From the NCBI GenBank assembly GCA_003645555.1, contig QNFN01000008.1, positions 1 through 15,731 of the forward strand: 15,731 nucleotides of DNA, written 5' to 3'. This document shows, in pieces, positions 5,941-12,531 of the stretch. The notes beneath the pieces were generated by a model, which was not told the DNA's origin, searched no databases, and worked only from the letters and a program-made list of their open reading frames with translations. How positions within the stretch are numbered: position 1 is the first letter of the stretch; every line of letters starts with the position of its first letter. The position numbers were made by a program, and so were the translations under genes. The DNA comes from Gammaproteobacteria bacterium. Its GTDB lineage: Bacteria > Pseudomonadota > Gammaproteobacteria > QNFN01.

Positions 5941-6621
5941 ATGACCCACGACGACCTCACCACCACGCTGGGCAACATCCCGCTGTTCGCGAGCCTCAAC
6001 GTCGACGAATTGCAGGTGATCGCCCACGCAACCCATCACCACCGCCTGCGCCGCGGCGAAATTCTGTTCCAGAAAGGTGACCCGGCGCTCGGCTTCTACT
6101 ATCTCATCGACGGACAGGTAAAGCTGGCCCTGCTCGCACCCGACGGCCATGAGAAGGTGATCCAGCTGATCGAGCCCGGGATGACCTTTGGCGAAGCGGT
6201 GATGTTCATCGAACGCCCTTTCCCCGCCTACGCCGAGGCGCTGCGCGCAAGCCAGCTGCTGTTCATTCCCCGCACGCCATTGATCGAGGCGCTCGATGGC
6301 AACCCGGGTTTCGCACTCAAGCTGCTCGCCGGGCTCAGCACCCGGTTGCACAGCATGGTGAACGAAATCGAGGCGCTCTCGACCCGCAACGCAACCCAGC
6401 GGGTCATCGGCTTTCTGCTCGCCGATCACGGCCTCGACGACCCCGATACCCTGTCTCTACCTGCAAGCAAAGCACTGATCGCCTCACGACTCAACCTGAC
6501 CCCGGAGACCTTCTCACGGGTACTGCACGATTTGCAGGAGCGGCAGTTGATCGAGGTCGACGGGCGGACCATCCGCCTGCTCGACCGCGACACCCTGCTC
6601 GGCCAGGAAGAACCGGGCTGA
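5941..6621 (+). CDS. Crp/Fnr-family transcriptional regulator, DNR-like, without cysteines
   Basis: A 226-residue regulator. Residues about 15-125 form the cyclic-nucleotide-binding-type beta roll (LIDGQVKLALLAPDGHEKVI, then GEAVMF), followed by the dimer helix and a C-terminal winged helix-turn-helix (about 160-220). The recognition helix TPETFSRVL keeps E179, S182 and R183, equivalents of the FNR residues that read TTGA half-sites. There is no cysteine in the protein, so an FNR-type [4Fe-4S] sensor is excluded; a heme/NO sensor of DNR type is most likely. ATG 5941 is chosen by comparison with DNR-like N-termini; ATG 5926 in frame is an alternative. It is divergent from the hemerythrin operon, with a perfect FNR/DNR box between them, and is its natural activator and possibly its own regulator. 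Confidence 0.85.
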   Translation: MTHDDLTTTLGNIPLFASLNVDELQVIAHATHHHRLRRGEILFQKGDPALGFYYLIDGQVKLALLAPDGHEKVIQLIEPGMTFGEAVMFIERPFPAYAEALRASQLLFIPRTPLIEALDGNPGFALKLLAGLSTRLHSMVNEIEALSTRNATQRVIGFLLADHGLDDPDTLSLPASKALIASRLNLTPETFSRVLHDLQERQLIEVDGRTIRLLDRDTLLGQEEPG

Positions 6622-6623
6622 AT

Positions 6624-7925
6624 CTACTTGAGCAGCCGGTTGGCCTCCTCGACGTCGCCGAGGTCAAGAGTGCCCACCGCCTGCTTCAACGACAGCGTGC
6701 TAAGCACGTAGGCGTGACGCGCCACATCGTAGTCGCGCTCGGCCTCGAACAGGTCCCGCTGGGCATCGAGTACGTCGACGATGGTGCGCGTACCGACATC
6801 GAACCCGGCCTGGATCGCGTCCAGGGCGCTCTGGTTCGAGACCACCGCCTGCTGCAGGGCCGAAACCGCCGAAATCGAGGCGATCACCGTGCGGTAGGCG
6901 TCCCGGGTCTGCTGCTCGACGAAGCGTCGCTGCTGCTCGTAGAGCTCGTTGGCTTCCACCAGGCGCGATTCGGCCTCGCGGGTCCGTGACGACACCAGGC
7001 CGCCGGTGTAGATCGGCAGGTTGAGTTCCAGGCCGATGCGGCTGGAATTGAGGTCTCTGGCGAAGGCACTGCTGGTATTGCTGTCGTCGTAGCGCGCGAA
7101 CAGGTCGACCGTCGGGTAGTGGTCGGAGCGACGAATCTCGATTTCGTCATGTGCTACGTCAACGTTGTATTGCGCTGCCAGCAGCGTCAGGTTGCCTTCG
7201 GTAGCCTGGGCAACCCAGTCCTCCATGACATCCGGCTCGGGTTTGGTCAGCGCCACCTCATCGGCAAGTTCGGCGAGTTCATCATGATACTGGCCAGTGA
7301 TCACGCGCAGTGATTCACGCGCGCTGTCGAGCCGGTTCCGGGTAATGATCTCCTCGGAAACGACGCGATCGTAGCGCGCCTGCGCCTCGTGGACGTCGGT
7401 GATCGCGATCAGGCCGACCTCGAAGCGCTGCTTGGTCTGTTCCAGCTGGCGGGCTGTCGCTTCCTTGTCGGCAAGGATGGCCTTCAGGTCGACCAGCGAG
7501 TTGAGAACGGCGAAATAGAGCTGAGAAGAACGCACAATCAGGTCCTGCTCCTCGAACGTAAAGCTGACCTCGGCCTGCTTGACGAAGTTCGAGGCCTGCC
7601 CCTGGCGCAGCCATGCGGCGCGGTCGAATACCGGCTGCAACAGGCTCAGCGACAGCCCATTGCTGTTAAAATCTTCCGAATCGAAGCCTTCCGGTTTCTG
7701 GTAGTTCTGGGCCACGTTCGCACCGGCCACGATGCTGGGCAGGTACTCGGAGCGGGCCTGCGGGATCACCTCGCGAACGGCCTCCAGGCTGGCCGCGGCC
7801 GCGCGCAGCTGGCGATCTTCGATCTGCGCCAAACGGTAGATATCGAGCAGGTTGTCGGCGGTCGCGGATGCGGAACAGACGAGCAATGCCAGGAGCACGG
7901 CAACAGGTGCGGTGTGACGAATCAT
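6624..7925 (-). CDS. tolC: TolC-family outer-membrane efflux protein
   Basis: A 433-residue outer-membrane channel of type I secretion or RND/ABC efflux systems. A signal peptide covers about residues 1-22 (APVAVLLALLVCSASATA, cut before DN). The mature protein shows the two internally repeated OEP halves with long coiled-coil helices (VVSEEIITRNRLDSARESLR; RFVEQQTRDAYRTVIASISA) and the family stretch GTRTIVDVLDAQRDLFEAER near the C-terminus. Length matches TolC proper (about 470 with signal) rather than the longer OprM type, and no lipobox cysteine is present. The start at ATG 7925 sits directly before the signal peptide. It stands alone, without a membrane-fusion or pump gene beside it. Its 3' end meets that of the Crp/Fnr gene with 2 bp between the stops and no visible terminator. 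Confidence 0.9.
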   Translation of the reverse strand: MIRHTAPVAVLLALLVCSASATADNLLDIYRLAQIEDRQLRAAAASLEAVREVIPQARSEYLPSIVAGANVAQNYQKPEGFDSEDFNSNGLSLSLLQPVFDRAAWLRQGQASNFVKQAEVSFTFEEQDLIVRSSQLYFAVLNSLVDLKAILADKEATARQLEQTKQRFEVGLIAITDVHEAQARYDRVVSEEIITRNRLDSARESLRVITGQYHDELAELADEVALTKPEPDVMEDWVAQATEGNLTLLAAQYNVDVAHDEIEIRRSDHYPTVDLFARYDDSNTSSAFARDLNSSRIGLELNLPIYTGGLVSSRTREAESRLVEANELYEQQRRFVEQQTRDAYRTVIASISAVSALQQAVVSNQSALDAIQAGFDVGTRTIVDVLDAQRDLFEAERDYDVARHAYVLSTLSLKQAVGTLDLGDVEEANRLLK

Positions 7926-8037
7926 GACGCGGGATTCCCTTGGTTGGTCATATGCGGGCGGTGGACACCCGATCCTATTGTGACCTATCTGCGCCACGAT
8001 GCCAGTTTGCCAGGGGAATATTGAGGGCTCGTCGCAA

Positions 8038-8051
8038 TTGATCTGGATCAG
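8038..8051. promoter_or_regulatory. Near-perfect FNR/DNR-type box between tolC and the Rrf2 gene
   Basis: TTGATCTGGATCAG differs from TTGAT-N4-ATCAA at the last base only. It lies in the divergent intergenic region, about 110 bp from each start codon. No good -10 stands at the class II spacing on either strand, so which gene it would control, and how, is not clear. Confidence 0.45.
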
Positions 8052-8154
8052 GTTCCTCGCGCTTCCTCGCCACGTCGGTTGACGGCTGGAGGAACGACTG
8101 GTTGAATTACCTACAAGTTAAGTTGGTTATTTGTCCGCCACCGGAGTCCGCACC

Positions 8155-8607
8155 ATGCGACTTTCGACCAAGGGACGCTACGCCGTCACCGCGATGTTCG
8201 ACCTGGCTCTGCATCAGCAGGACGGGCCGGTTCCTCTTACCGAAATCTCCACCTGCCAGACGATTTCACTCTCCTACCTCGAACAGCTGTTCGCCAAGCT
8301 GCGTAAGAAAGACCTGGTGATCGGCGTACGCGGTGTCGGCGGGGGCTACCGTCTCGCCCGCCCCGCGAACGAAATCTCCATTGCCGACATCCTGCGCGCC
8401 GTTGACGAGAAGGTCGATGTCTCCCGTGCCGCCGAGAAGGGTGATCCGGCACAGGCGCTGTGGATCGAGTTCAGCGAAGAGCTCTACGCCTACCTGAACA
8501 AGCGCACCCTGGCCGACTGCATCAGCAGCCCCTACGCCTTACGGGTTTCCGCACGCCAGGATGGCGAACACGGTCGCGGCATCGTGACCCGCCAGGATGC
8601 CGCCTGA
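8155..8607 (+). CDS. IscR-like Rrf2-family regulator lacking the Fe-S cluster ligands
   Basis: A 150-residue regulator whose N-terminal winged helix is close to IscR (MRLSTKGRYAVTAMFDLAL; ISLSYLEQLFAKLRKKDLV; GVGGGYRLARP). IscR carries three cysteines and a histidine in a loop before ALW that hold a [2Fe-2S] cluster. Here that loop is shortened and reads RAAEKGDPAQALW, with no cysteine and no histidine. The only cysteines are C34 and C122, outside the ligand loop. It should therefore act as a cluster-free, apo-IscR-like DNA-binding protein or respond to something else. ATG 8155 follows GGAG with 8 bp spacing. No iscS/iscU gene follows; the next gene is on the opposite strand. Confidence 0.85.
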   Translation: MRLSTKGRYAVTAMFDLALHQQDGPVPLTEISTCQTISLSYLEQLFAKLRKKDLVIGVRGVGGGYRLARPANEISIADILRAVDEKVDVSRAAEKGDPAQALWIEFSEELYAYLNKRTLADCISSPYALRVSARQDGEHGRGIVTRQDAA

Positions 8608-8682
8608 CCCGACAGGCCAGCCTCTTAAACACCCGGTTGCCGCTGACGGCGCCGTACCCGCAATCCACGCTATCACCATGAC

Positions 8683-8747
8683 GAGCTGACCGACCGGTCA
8701 GCTCGCGGTGACGACGGATCGAGAACAGTCCTGGCGGATCCCGCCAG
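8683..8747. terminator. Two adjacent hairpins between convergent genes
   Basis: 8683-8704 is a perfect 9-bp inverted repeat (GAGCTGACC / GGTCAGCTC, loop GACC). 8731-8747 is a 7-bp inverted repeat (CTGGCGG / CCGCCAG, loop ATC). They lie between the stops of the Rrf2 gene and the DsrC/TusE-like gene, where terminators are expected. No T-tract follows either, so factor-independent termination is not assured. Confidence 0.4.
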
Positions 8748-8767
8748 GGGCGGCCAATGGCCGGAAT

Positions 8768-9070
8768 TCAAACGCACCCGGTCGGTTTCGGCAGGCCACC
8801 GTACTTGGTAATCGGCTTCATCGGCCCGGTCATCCACAGGTCGAACAGCGCCCGGGTGTCGGTCCCCAGGTACTTGGCGAACTTGCGAACGGGCGGCACC
8901 GATGAATAACCGTCGTAGTACTCGCGGGCCTTCAGCACTTGATCCCAACGATCACCTTCGAGTTCTATACCGTCGTCCTCGGCCATGGCGCGCGCCACTG
9001 CCTCGCTCCAGTCGTTCATGTCTTCGAGGTAACCGTCACCATCACGGGCCGGCAGTTGCATGGTGGTCAT
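8768..9070 (-). CDS. DsrC/TusE-family sulfur-relay protein with a single C-terminal cysteine
   Basis: A 100-residue member of the DsrC/TusE/RspA family. It has the family core (GYLEDMNDWSEAVARAMAED near the start, REYYDGY in the middle) and the flexible C-terminal arm GLPKPTGCV with the conserved penultimate cysteine that accepts persulfide sulfur. Real DsrC has a second cysteine 11 residues earlier; here that position is threonine (TKYGGLPKPTGC), so it cannot form the intramolecular disulfide/trisulfide used by DsrC. That fits TusE, which works in tRNA 2-thiouridine synthesis, or a DsrC-like paralogue. ATG 9070 follows AGGAG with good spacing. It is monocistronic here, and no tusBCD genes are nearby. 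It does not replace the dsrC expected in the dsr cluster off the left edge. Confidence 0.88.
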   Translation of the reverse strand: MTTMQLPARDGDGYLEDMNDWSEAVARAMAEDDGIELEGDRWDQVLKAREYYDGYSSVPPVRKFAKYLGTDTRALFDLWMTGPMKPITKYGGLPKPTGCV

Positions 9071-9110
9071 TAGGGGCTCCTGATCTCATGGTTGCTGATG
9101 TTGATGGTTC

Positions 9111-9142
9111 AACAGTAGATAATGTCCTACTGTTTTAGTCAA
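9111..9142 (-). promoter_or_regulatory. Predicted promoter of the DsrC/TusE-like gene overlapped by a dyad
   Basis: On the minus strand, TTGACT (9142-9137, 5/6 to -35) and TCTACT (9119-9114, 4/6 to -10) are separated by exactly 17 bp. A perfect 8-bp inverted repeat, AACAGTAG at 9111-9118 and CTACTGTT at 9127-9134, covers the spacer and the -10. A weaker outer pair, GTTGA at 9100-9104 and TCAAC at 9139-9143, flanks it. The arrangement suggests an operator for a dimeric repressor. The binding protein is unknown. Confidence 0.5.
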
Positions 9143-9237
9143 CTATCCATGATGGGAGAGGCCGGAGCTACCGCCCAGGCGGCTTGTGGTATACAGACCG
9201 CTGTCCTGCATCCAGTTTTTTATTGAGGAGTATGTGA

Positions 9238-9648
9238 ATGAGGTTCGGCGCCCTGCTCGTCCTGGTCACCACCCTGGTCACCCTGCTGCTCGGTGGCTGT
9301 GCCGGACTCGAAGAGGACCGGCGCAACTCCAATTTCGGACTGCAACTTCTCTCCTACGAGAACGCGGTGCGCTGGGGCAACTACAAGCTGGCCGCCAGCT
9401 ACATCAAGCCCGGCCTGCAGATGGAGCCGATCGACTTCGATGCCTACGACGGCATCCAGATCGCCGACTGGAAGGTGCGCAATACCATCAATAGCGAAGA
9501 CGGGAACCGGACCACACTGGAGCTGCGCATCCATTACATGCGCAAGGGCGAGGCCTCCGTACGCAAGATCGACCGGGAGCAGACCTGGGAGTACGACAAG
9601 GAGACCAAGCGCTGGTGGCTAATCACGCCGTTTCCGAAATTTGATTGA
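9238..9648 (+). CDS. Predicted outer-membrane or periplasmic lipoprotein
   Basis: A 136-residue protein with a signal sequence (LLVLVTTLVTLLLGGC), lipobox L-G-G-C and lipid-modified cysteine at residue 21. The residue after it is alanine, not aspartate, which favours transport to the outer membrane. The mature domain begins with a helix-like region (QLLSYENAVRWGNYKLAASY) and continues as strand-rich sequence with many charged residues and a tryptophan-rich end (QTWEYD, RWWLITPFPKFD). It resembles conserved hypothetical lipoproteins of gammaproteobacteria, perhaps with an NTF2-like fold, but I cannot name a family. The start is supported by GAGGAG 7 bp upstream; an extended -10-like TGGTATACA lies near 9187-9195. 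It converges on yaeQ with a 24-bp gap. Confidence 0.82.
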   Translation: MRFGALLVLVTTLVTLLLGGCAGLEEDRRNSNFGLQLLSYENAVRWGNYKLAASYIKPGLQMEPIDFDAYDGIQIADWKVRNTINSEDGNRTTLELRIHYMRKGEASVRKIDREQTWEYDKETKRWWLITPFPKFD

Positions 9649-9672
9649 CCACGCGACCCACCTGCCACCCAC

Positions 9673-10209
9673 TCATTTCCACGCCTCCAGGGTGGCCTCC
9701 ACACTGGCAGAACCCTCCGACAGCCAGGCGACCCCGCCATCGATGGTGCAATCGAGCCGCATGCTGCGCTGAGCGAGCCCGGCCAGTTCTTCCGAAGCCT
9801 CGGCGGGGACGTTGACCACCACAAGATTGGCGAGACGGCCAAGCGCCGTGCCGTTACGCTCCCACCACAGATCGGCGGCACGCCCGCCGTAAGCGAACAC
9901 CACGACCCGCCCGGCCCGCCCACATGCCTTGCGTACCCGCCGCTCATCGGGCAACCCGGTTTCGATCCAGAGCTCGATGCTGCCGTCAGCTGCGTGGCGC
10001 CACAGGTCGGGCTCGTCGTCGGAAGATAGCCCACGGGTAAAGGTCAGGTCCGGGTCGGCATGGAATGCGAATGCCAATAGCCGCACCATCATCCGTTGGT
10101 CGGTCTCGGACGGATGACGCGCAACGGTAAGCGCATGCCCGGCGTAGTAGTGCCGATCGAGATCACTGACCTGGAGCTCGACCTTGAAGATGGTTGCCTT
10201 GAGTGCCAC
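9673..10209 (-). CDS. yaeQ: YaeQ family protein
   Basis: A 178-residue protein closely following E. coli YaeQ along its length: an N-terminal ALKATIFKVELQVSDLDRHY, then TVARHPSETDQRMMVRLLAF, the FTRGLSSDDEPDLW block, LWIETGLPDERRVRKAC, and a C-terminal TIDGGVAWLSE. YaeQ adopts a PD-(D/E)XK nuclease-like fold; its cellular role is not settled (the E. coli protein was isolated as a suppressor of RfaH loss). The start is the GTG at 10209, not any upstream codon, because homology begins exactly there and GGGAG lies 5 bp before it. It stands alone on the minus strand, with about 240 bp of non-coding DNA upstream. Confidence 0.93.
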   Translation of the reverse strand: MALKATIFKVELQVSDLDRHYYAGHALTVARHPSETDQRMMVRLLAFAFHADPDLTFTRGLSSDDEPDLWRHAADGSIELWIETGLPDERRVRKACGRAGRVVVFAYGGRAADLWWERNGTALGRLANLVVVNVPAEASEELAGLAQRSMRLDCTIDGGVAWLSEGSASVEATLEAWK

Positions 10210-10229
10210 ATCGACTCCCGCAAGTTCCA

Positions 10230-10244
10230 CCAGGGAACCTCTGA
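10230..10244 (+). repeat. 15-bp direct repeat, copy 1
   Basis: CCAGGGAACCTCTGA occurs here and again at 12076-12090 in the same orientation. The two copies bracket the exonuclease, the tRNA-like sequence and the GAP-family transporter. Similarity between the sequences after the repeat is weak. It may be a relic of an insertion-sequence end; no transposase is near. Confidence 0.5.
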
Positions 10245-10260
10245 TTCCATCTGGATGAAG

Positions 10261-10283
10261 TGAATAGTGATTCGGACTATTCA
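10261..10283. repeat. Perfect 8-bp inverted repeat upstream of yaeQ
   Basis: TGAATAGT / ACTATTCA arms with the loop GATTCGG. It is markedly A+T-richer than its surroundings and lies about 52-74 bp upstream of the yaeQ start, so it could be an operator or part of a small mobile-element relic. The remainder of 10285-10449 shows no gene or recognised RNA. Confidence 0.45.
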
Positions 10284-10449
10284 GATTAGAGGCACGAACC
10301 ACTCGTAATTGCCGGCCATCCTGGATGCAGGACACAAGCTCATGTCCGGTCAGGAGTTTCCCGAAAGTTCGTGGCCTCAACACTGCGCACCGTCGTGCTC
10401 GCAAATGCTCAACAACGATATCCTGCTGGGTCCATGCGACCAGCCTGGT

Positions 10450-11121
10450 TCATGTATCGACGACCACACTCTCCGTTTGTGCGGCGATCCGTCTCTGCGC
10501 ACTGCGGTCGAGCAGTGCCCGCACCGCGTGCTTCGGTGTCCGCCCGAGCTGCTGCATCAGTGAAAAAGAGACCGCGGCGGACCGCGGCGGACCACCGACC
10601 TCCTCGACCATCCCCAACCAGAGTCTGGCCGTCATTTCCGAATCGGCAAGAGCGCGGTGGAATACGCCATCGGTGCGGATGTTCTTGTACGCCACCAGGC
10701 TTGCCAACTTGTGGTTCGGGGCCTCCTGGTACAGGCGCCTGGCCACGAGCATGGAGCAGGCGAAACGACTTGGTGAGCCCCGTCCGACCCGACCCAGTTC
10801 GGCCTCGAGAAAACGACGGTCAAACGAGGCGTTGTGTGCCACCAGGTCATGCTCCCCGATGAACCCGGCGAACTCCCGCATCACCTCTTCGCAGCGGGGG
10901 GCGTCGCGCAACATGGCGTTGCTGATGCCGGTGTAGTTCTCGATAAACGGATCGATGCGCACGCCGGGATTCATCAACTGCTGGAAACGCCCGGCGACCT
11001 GCCCCCGCTCGAGCAGTACGGCACCGATCTCGATGGCGCGGTCACCCCGCTCAGGTGACAGGCCGGTGGTCTCGAAATCGAGGACCACCACCGTATCGGC
11101 ACGCCCGGTCCGGTCGGTCAT
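10450..11121 (-). CDS. DEDDh-family 3'-5' exonuclease (DnaQ/epsilon-like)
   Basis: A 223-residue exonuclease of the DnaQ-like superfamily. All catalytic residues are visible: Exo I LDFETTG with D15 and E17, Exo [10 protein letters not shown] with D101, and Exo III H155 and D160 in FHRALADSE, which makes it DEDDh. The C-terminal about 45 residues (from [10 protein letters not shown]) lie outside the nuclease fold and have no known motif. It is not the replicative epsilon subunit for certain; many gammaproteobacteria carry such stand-alone paralogues annotated as PolC-like or epsilon-family 3'-5' exonucleases. The start at ATG 11121 follows GAAGG. The degenerate tRNA-like sequence lies about 90 bp upstream on the same strand. 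Confidence 0.88.
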   Translation of the reverse strand: MTDRTGRADTVVVLDFETTGLSPERGDRAIEIGAVLLERGQVAGRFQQLMNPGVRIDPFIENYTGISNAMLRDAPRCEEVMREFAGFIGEHDLVAHNASFDRRFLEAELGRVGRGSPSRFACSMLVARRLYQEAPNHKLASLVAYKNIRTDGVFHRALADSEMTARLWLGMVEEVGGPPRSAAVSFSLMQQLGRTPKHAVRALLDRSAQRRIAAQTESVVVDT

Positions 11122-11213
11122 TGCGCCTTCGACTGCATGCAGTGAATCGTCTCCAGCGGCCTGTCGGAGCAGCCGCACGCTCGGTTACGAAGCCAGGCTG
11201 ATTATTTCACACC

Positions 11214-11290
11214 TGGCCGGTGCACCCGGAATCGAACCTGGGCCAACTGACGCAGTCCCGGTCGGCCTGGCCGCTGGACAGGCAGGACCG
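11214..11290 (-). tRNA. Degenerate tRNA-like sequence, probably a tRNA pseudogene
   Basis: The 3' half is tRNA-like: T-arm with the canonical loop TTCGATT (11236-11230) closed by a 5-bp stem with one mismatch, then a 7-base acceptor strand TGCACCG, discriminator G and an encoded CCA at 11216-11214. A 5' strand CGGTCCT at 11290 would pair at five of seven positions, giving a normal total length of 77. The D-region (GTCCAGCGGCCAGG) recalls tRNA-Glu. However, no good anticodon stem forms, U33 and U8 are missing, and no anticodon can be assigned with confidence. It is therefore more likely a decayed or highly divergent tRNA than a working one. Confidence 0.38.
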
Positions 11291-11311
11291 GGTACGCCGT
11301 GCACGTCTGAA

Positions 11312-11977
11312 TCAGACCAGGCCTTCACCGGTAACGAAGTAGGTGAGCGCATCGACGACCAGCGCCAACCCGATCAGCATCAGCAGAACCGGCATCAGGA
11401 CGTTGCTGATCTTGTCCAGGACGCCCTTGATTCGCTCCAGGATCGGCTGGCTGCGGTCACCGAGAACGGCTACGAGCAGTGGCACGATAATGAACGGCAG
11501 TGCGTAGAGTGCGTTGTAGGCGACCAGTGACAGCATGGCGCCTGCGGTAGCGAGGTCAGCCTTGAGGATCTGGTCGATGGCGGCGAAATAGGGCAACGCG
11601 AACGGGATGCCGATGAAATTGACCGCGGCACCGAATCCAAATGCCTTGGCTGGCGTCAGTTGGCCGCTCGCCTCGGGCTCCCGATGCTGTTGGGGGCGGG
11701 TCGACCTCCACCCGACCCAGAGCAGCAGCAGGCCAATCGCCAGGCTGATGACGAAATCGATAGTGCGCGGATTGGCCAGCCGCTCGGCCACCTTGTCGAT
11801 GCCTAGCGCGATGACAAAACCGGCGGCAAGGTAAGCGACCGTGTGGCCGACCAGCAGCGCGCTGCTGGTTACCACCGGGCGTTCCGTGCTGGCCGCGTAG
11901 ACCATGAATGCGAACAGCACCGGGTTGACCGCGTCGGCCAAGAGGATCGGTGCCAGGGTAGTCCAGAGTTCAATCAC
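11312..11977 (-). CDS. GAP-family / LysE-like membrane transporter
   Basis: A 221-residue integral membrane protein with about six transmembrane segments: LAPILLADAVNPVLFAFMVY, TVAYLAAGFVIALGI, FVISLAIGLLLLWVGW, AFGFGAAVNFIGIPFALPYF, YNALYALPFIIVPLLVAVL and VLMPVLLMLIGLALVV. A charged loop (RSTRPQQHREPEASGQLTPA) splits it into two three-helix halves, as in the LysE/CadD/DsbD-like transporters and the GAP (Sap, sulfolipid-1-addressing) family, with D15 and N18 in the first helix. The substrate is unknown. The start is GTG 11977; its ribosome site is weak, so a different start is possible. It is a single gene on the minus strand whose stop is 22 bp before the tRNA-like sequence. Confidence 0.8.
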   Translation of the reverse strand: MIELWTTLAPILLADAVNPVLFAFMVYAASTERPVVTSSALLVGHTVAYLAAGFVIALGIDKVAERLANPRTIDFVISLAIGLLLLWVGWRSTRPQQHREPEASGQLTPAKAFGFGAAVNFIGIPFALPYFAAIDQILKADLATAGAMLSLVAYNALYALPFIIVPLLVAVLGDRSQPILERIKGVLDKISNVLMPVLLMLIGLALVVDALTYFVTGEGLV

Positions 11978-12075
11978 GCCTGTTCACGGTCCGACCGGCA
12001 TCTTCGCGGGCGATCATCGCATGTGAACGGCCTGGGACTGGCCATCTTCGCGGCAAGGAGGGCGACGGGTCGAGG

Positions 12076-12090
12076 CCAGGGAACCTCTGA
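12076..12090 (+). repeat. 15-bp direct repeat, copy 2
   Basis: Second exact copy of CCAGGGAACCTCTGA (first at 10230-10244). It is followed by an A+T-rich run (12091-12113) that stands out from the GC-rich surroundings and could hold the promoter of the minus-strand transporter gene. The intergenic region 11978-12182 also contains CATCTTCGCGG twice (11999-12009 and 12043-12053) and no visible gene. Confidence 0.45.
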
Positions 12091-12182
12091 CCAATTCATA
12101 AATTCAATAAATACAGGGGCGGGGAGCGGAAACCTGACCCGGTGAAACCATCAGCCGGTTATAGGTGCGCTCCGGTCCGTCG

Positions 12183-12380
12183 TCAATCAGCCGAAGGCTT
12201 CGTGGGATCGTCCGCTTCGGCAGGGGTTGGGAGCGGGTCACCGTCCACCTCGGGGGGCGACTCATTGAGTTGTTTTTCAGCCTTGGCAGCGAGCTTGGCC
12301 AACCGCTTTGCTTCGCGTTTCTCGGCCTTGGCCTTGGCCCGTGCATTTCGTTCGAACGAGTAATTGGGTTTTCGCGCCAT
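12183..12380 (-). CDS. Small basic conserved hypothetical protein
   Basis: A 65-residue protein starting MARKPNYSFERNARAKAKAE, followed by a lysine/arginine/alanine-rich helix and an acidic, proline-rich tail (PPEVDGDPLPTPAEADD). Small proteins with the N-terminus M-(A/P)-(R/K)-K-P-N-Y-x-F-E-R are widespread in proteobacteria and are annotated only as hypothetical. The basic helix could bind nucleic acid or ribosomes; that is a guess from charge alone. ATG 12380 follows AGGAG at a rather long spacing of about 10 bp. It is downstream of the cold-shock gene on the same strand but separated by that gene's terminator-like hairpin. Confidence 0.8.
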   Translation of the reverse strand: MARKPNYSFERNARAKAKAEKREAKRLAKLAAKAEKQLNESPPEVDGDPLPTPAEADDPTKPSAD

Positions 12381-12531
12381 GGGGCATGATCTCCTGGCGA
12401 AATCGGGATTGGGCGTTATCGCCACCGGAAGATACGTTCTCCGATGACAAGGCTATGGGGGCCGGGCGACGATAACGGCGGCCCATGCAGGGCGCGACTG
12501 TCACCGTGACCCCGGGATTCAGGCTCGAGCG

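Noticed and set aside
8102..8130. ACCTAC/GTTGGT imperfect dyad and TTGAAT as promoter/operator of the Rrf2 gene
   Set aside because: The arms are short with a mismatch and the best -10 (GGTTAT) matches at only three positions; not strong enough to call.
12414..12477. Inverted repeat CGTTATCG (12414-12421) / CGATAACG (12470-12477)
   Set aside because: The arms are 8 bp and nearly 50 bp apart with no further pairing; weak as an operator or structured RNA.
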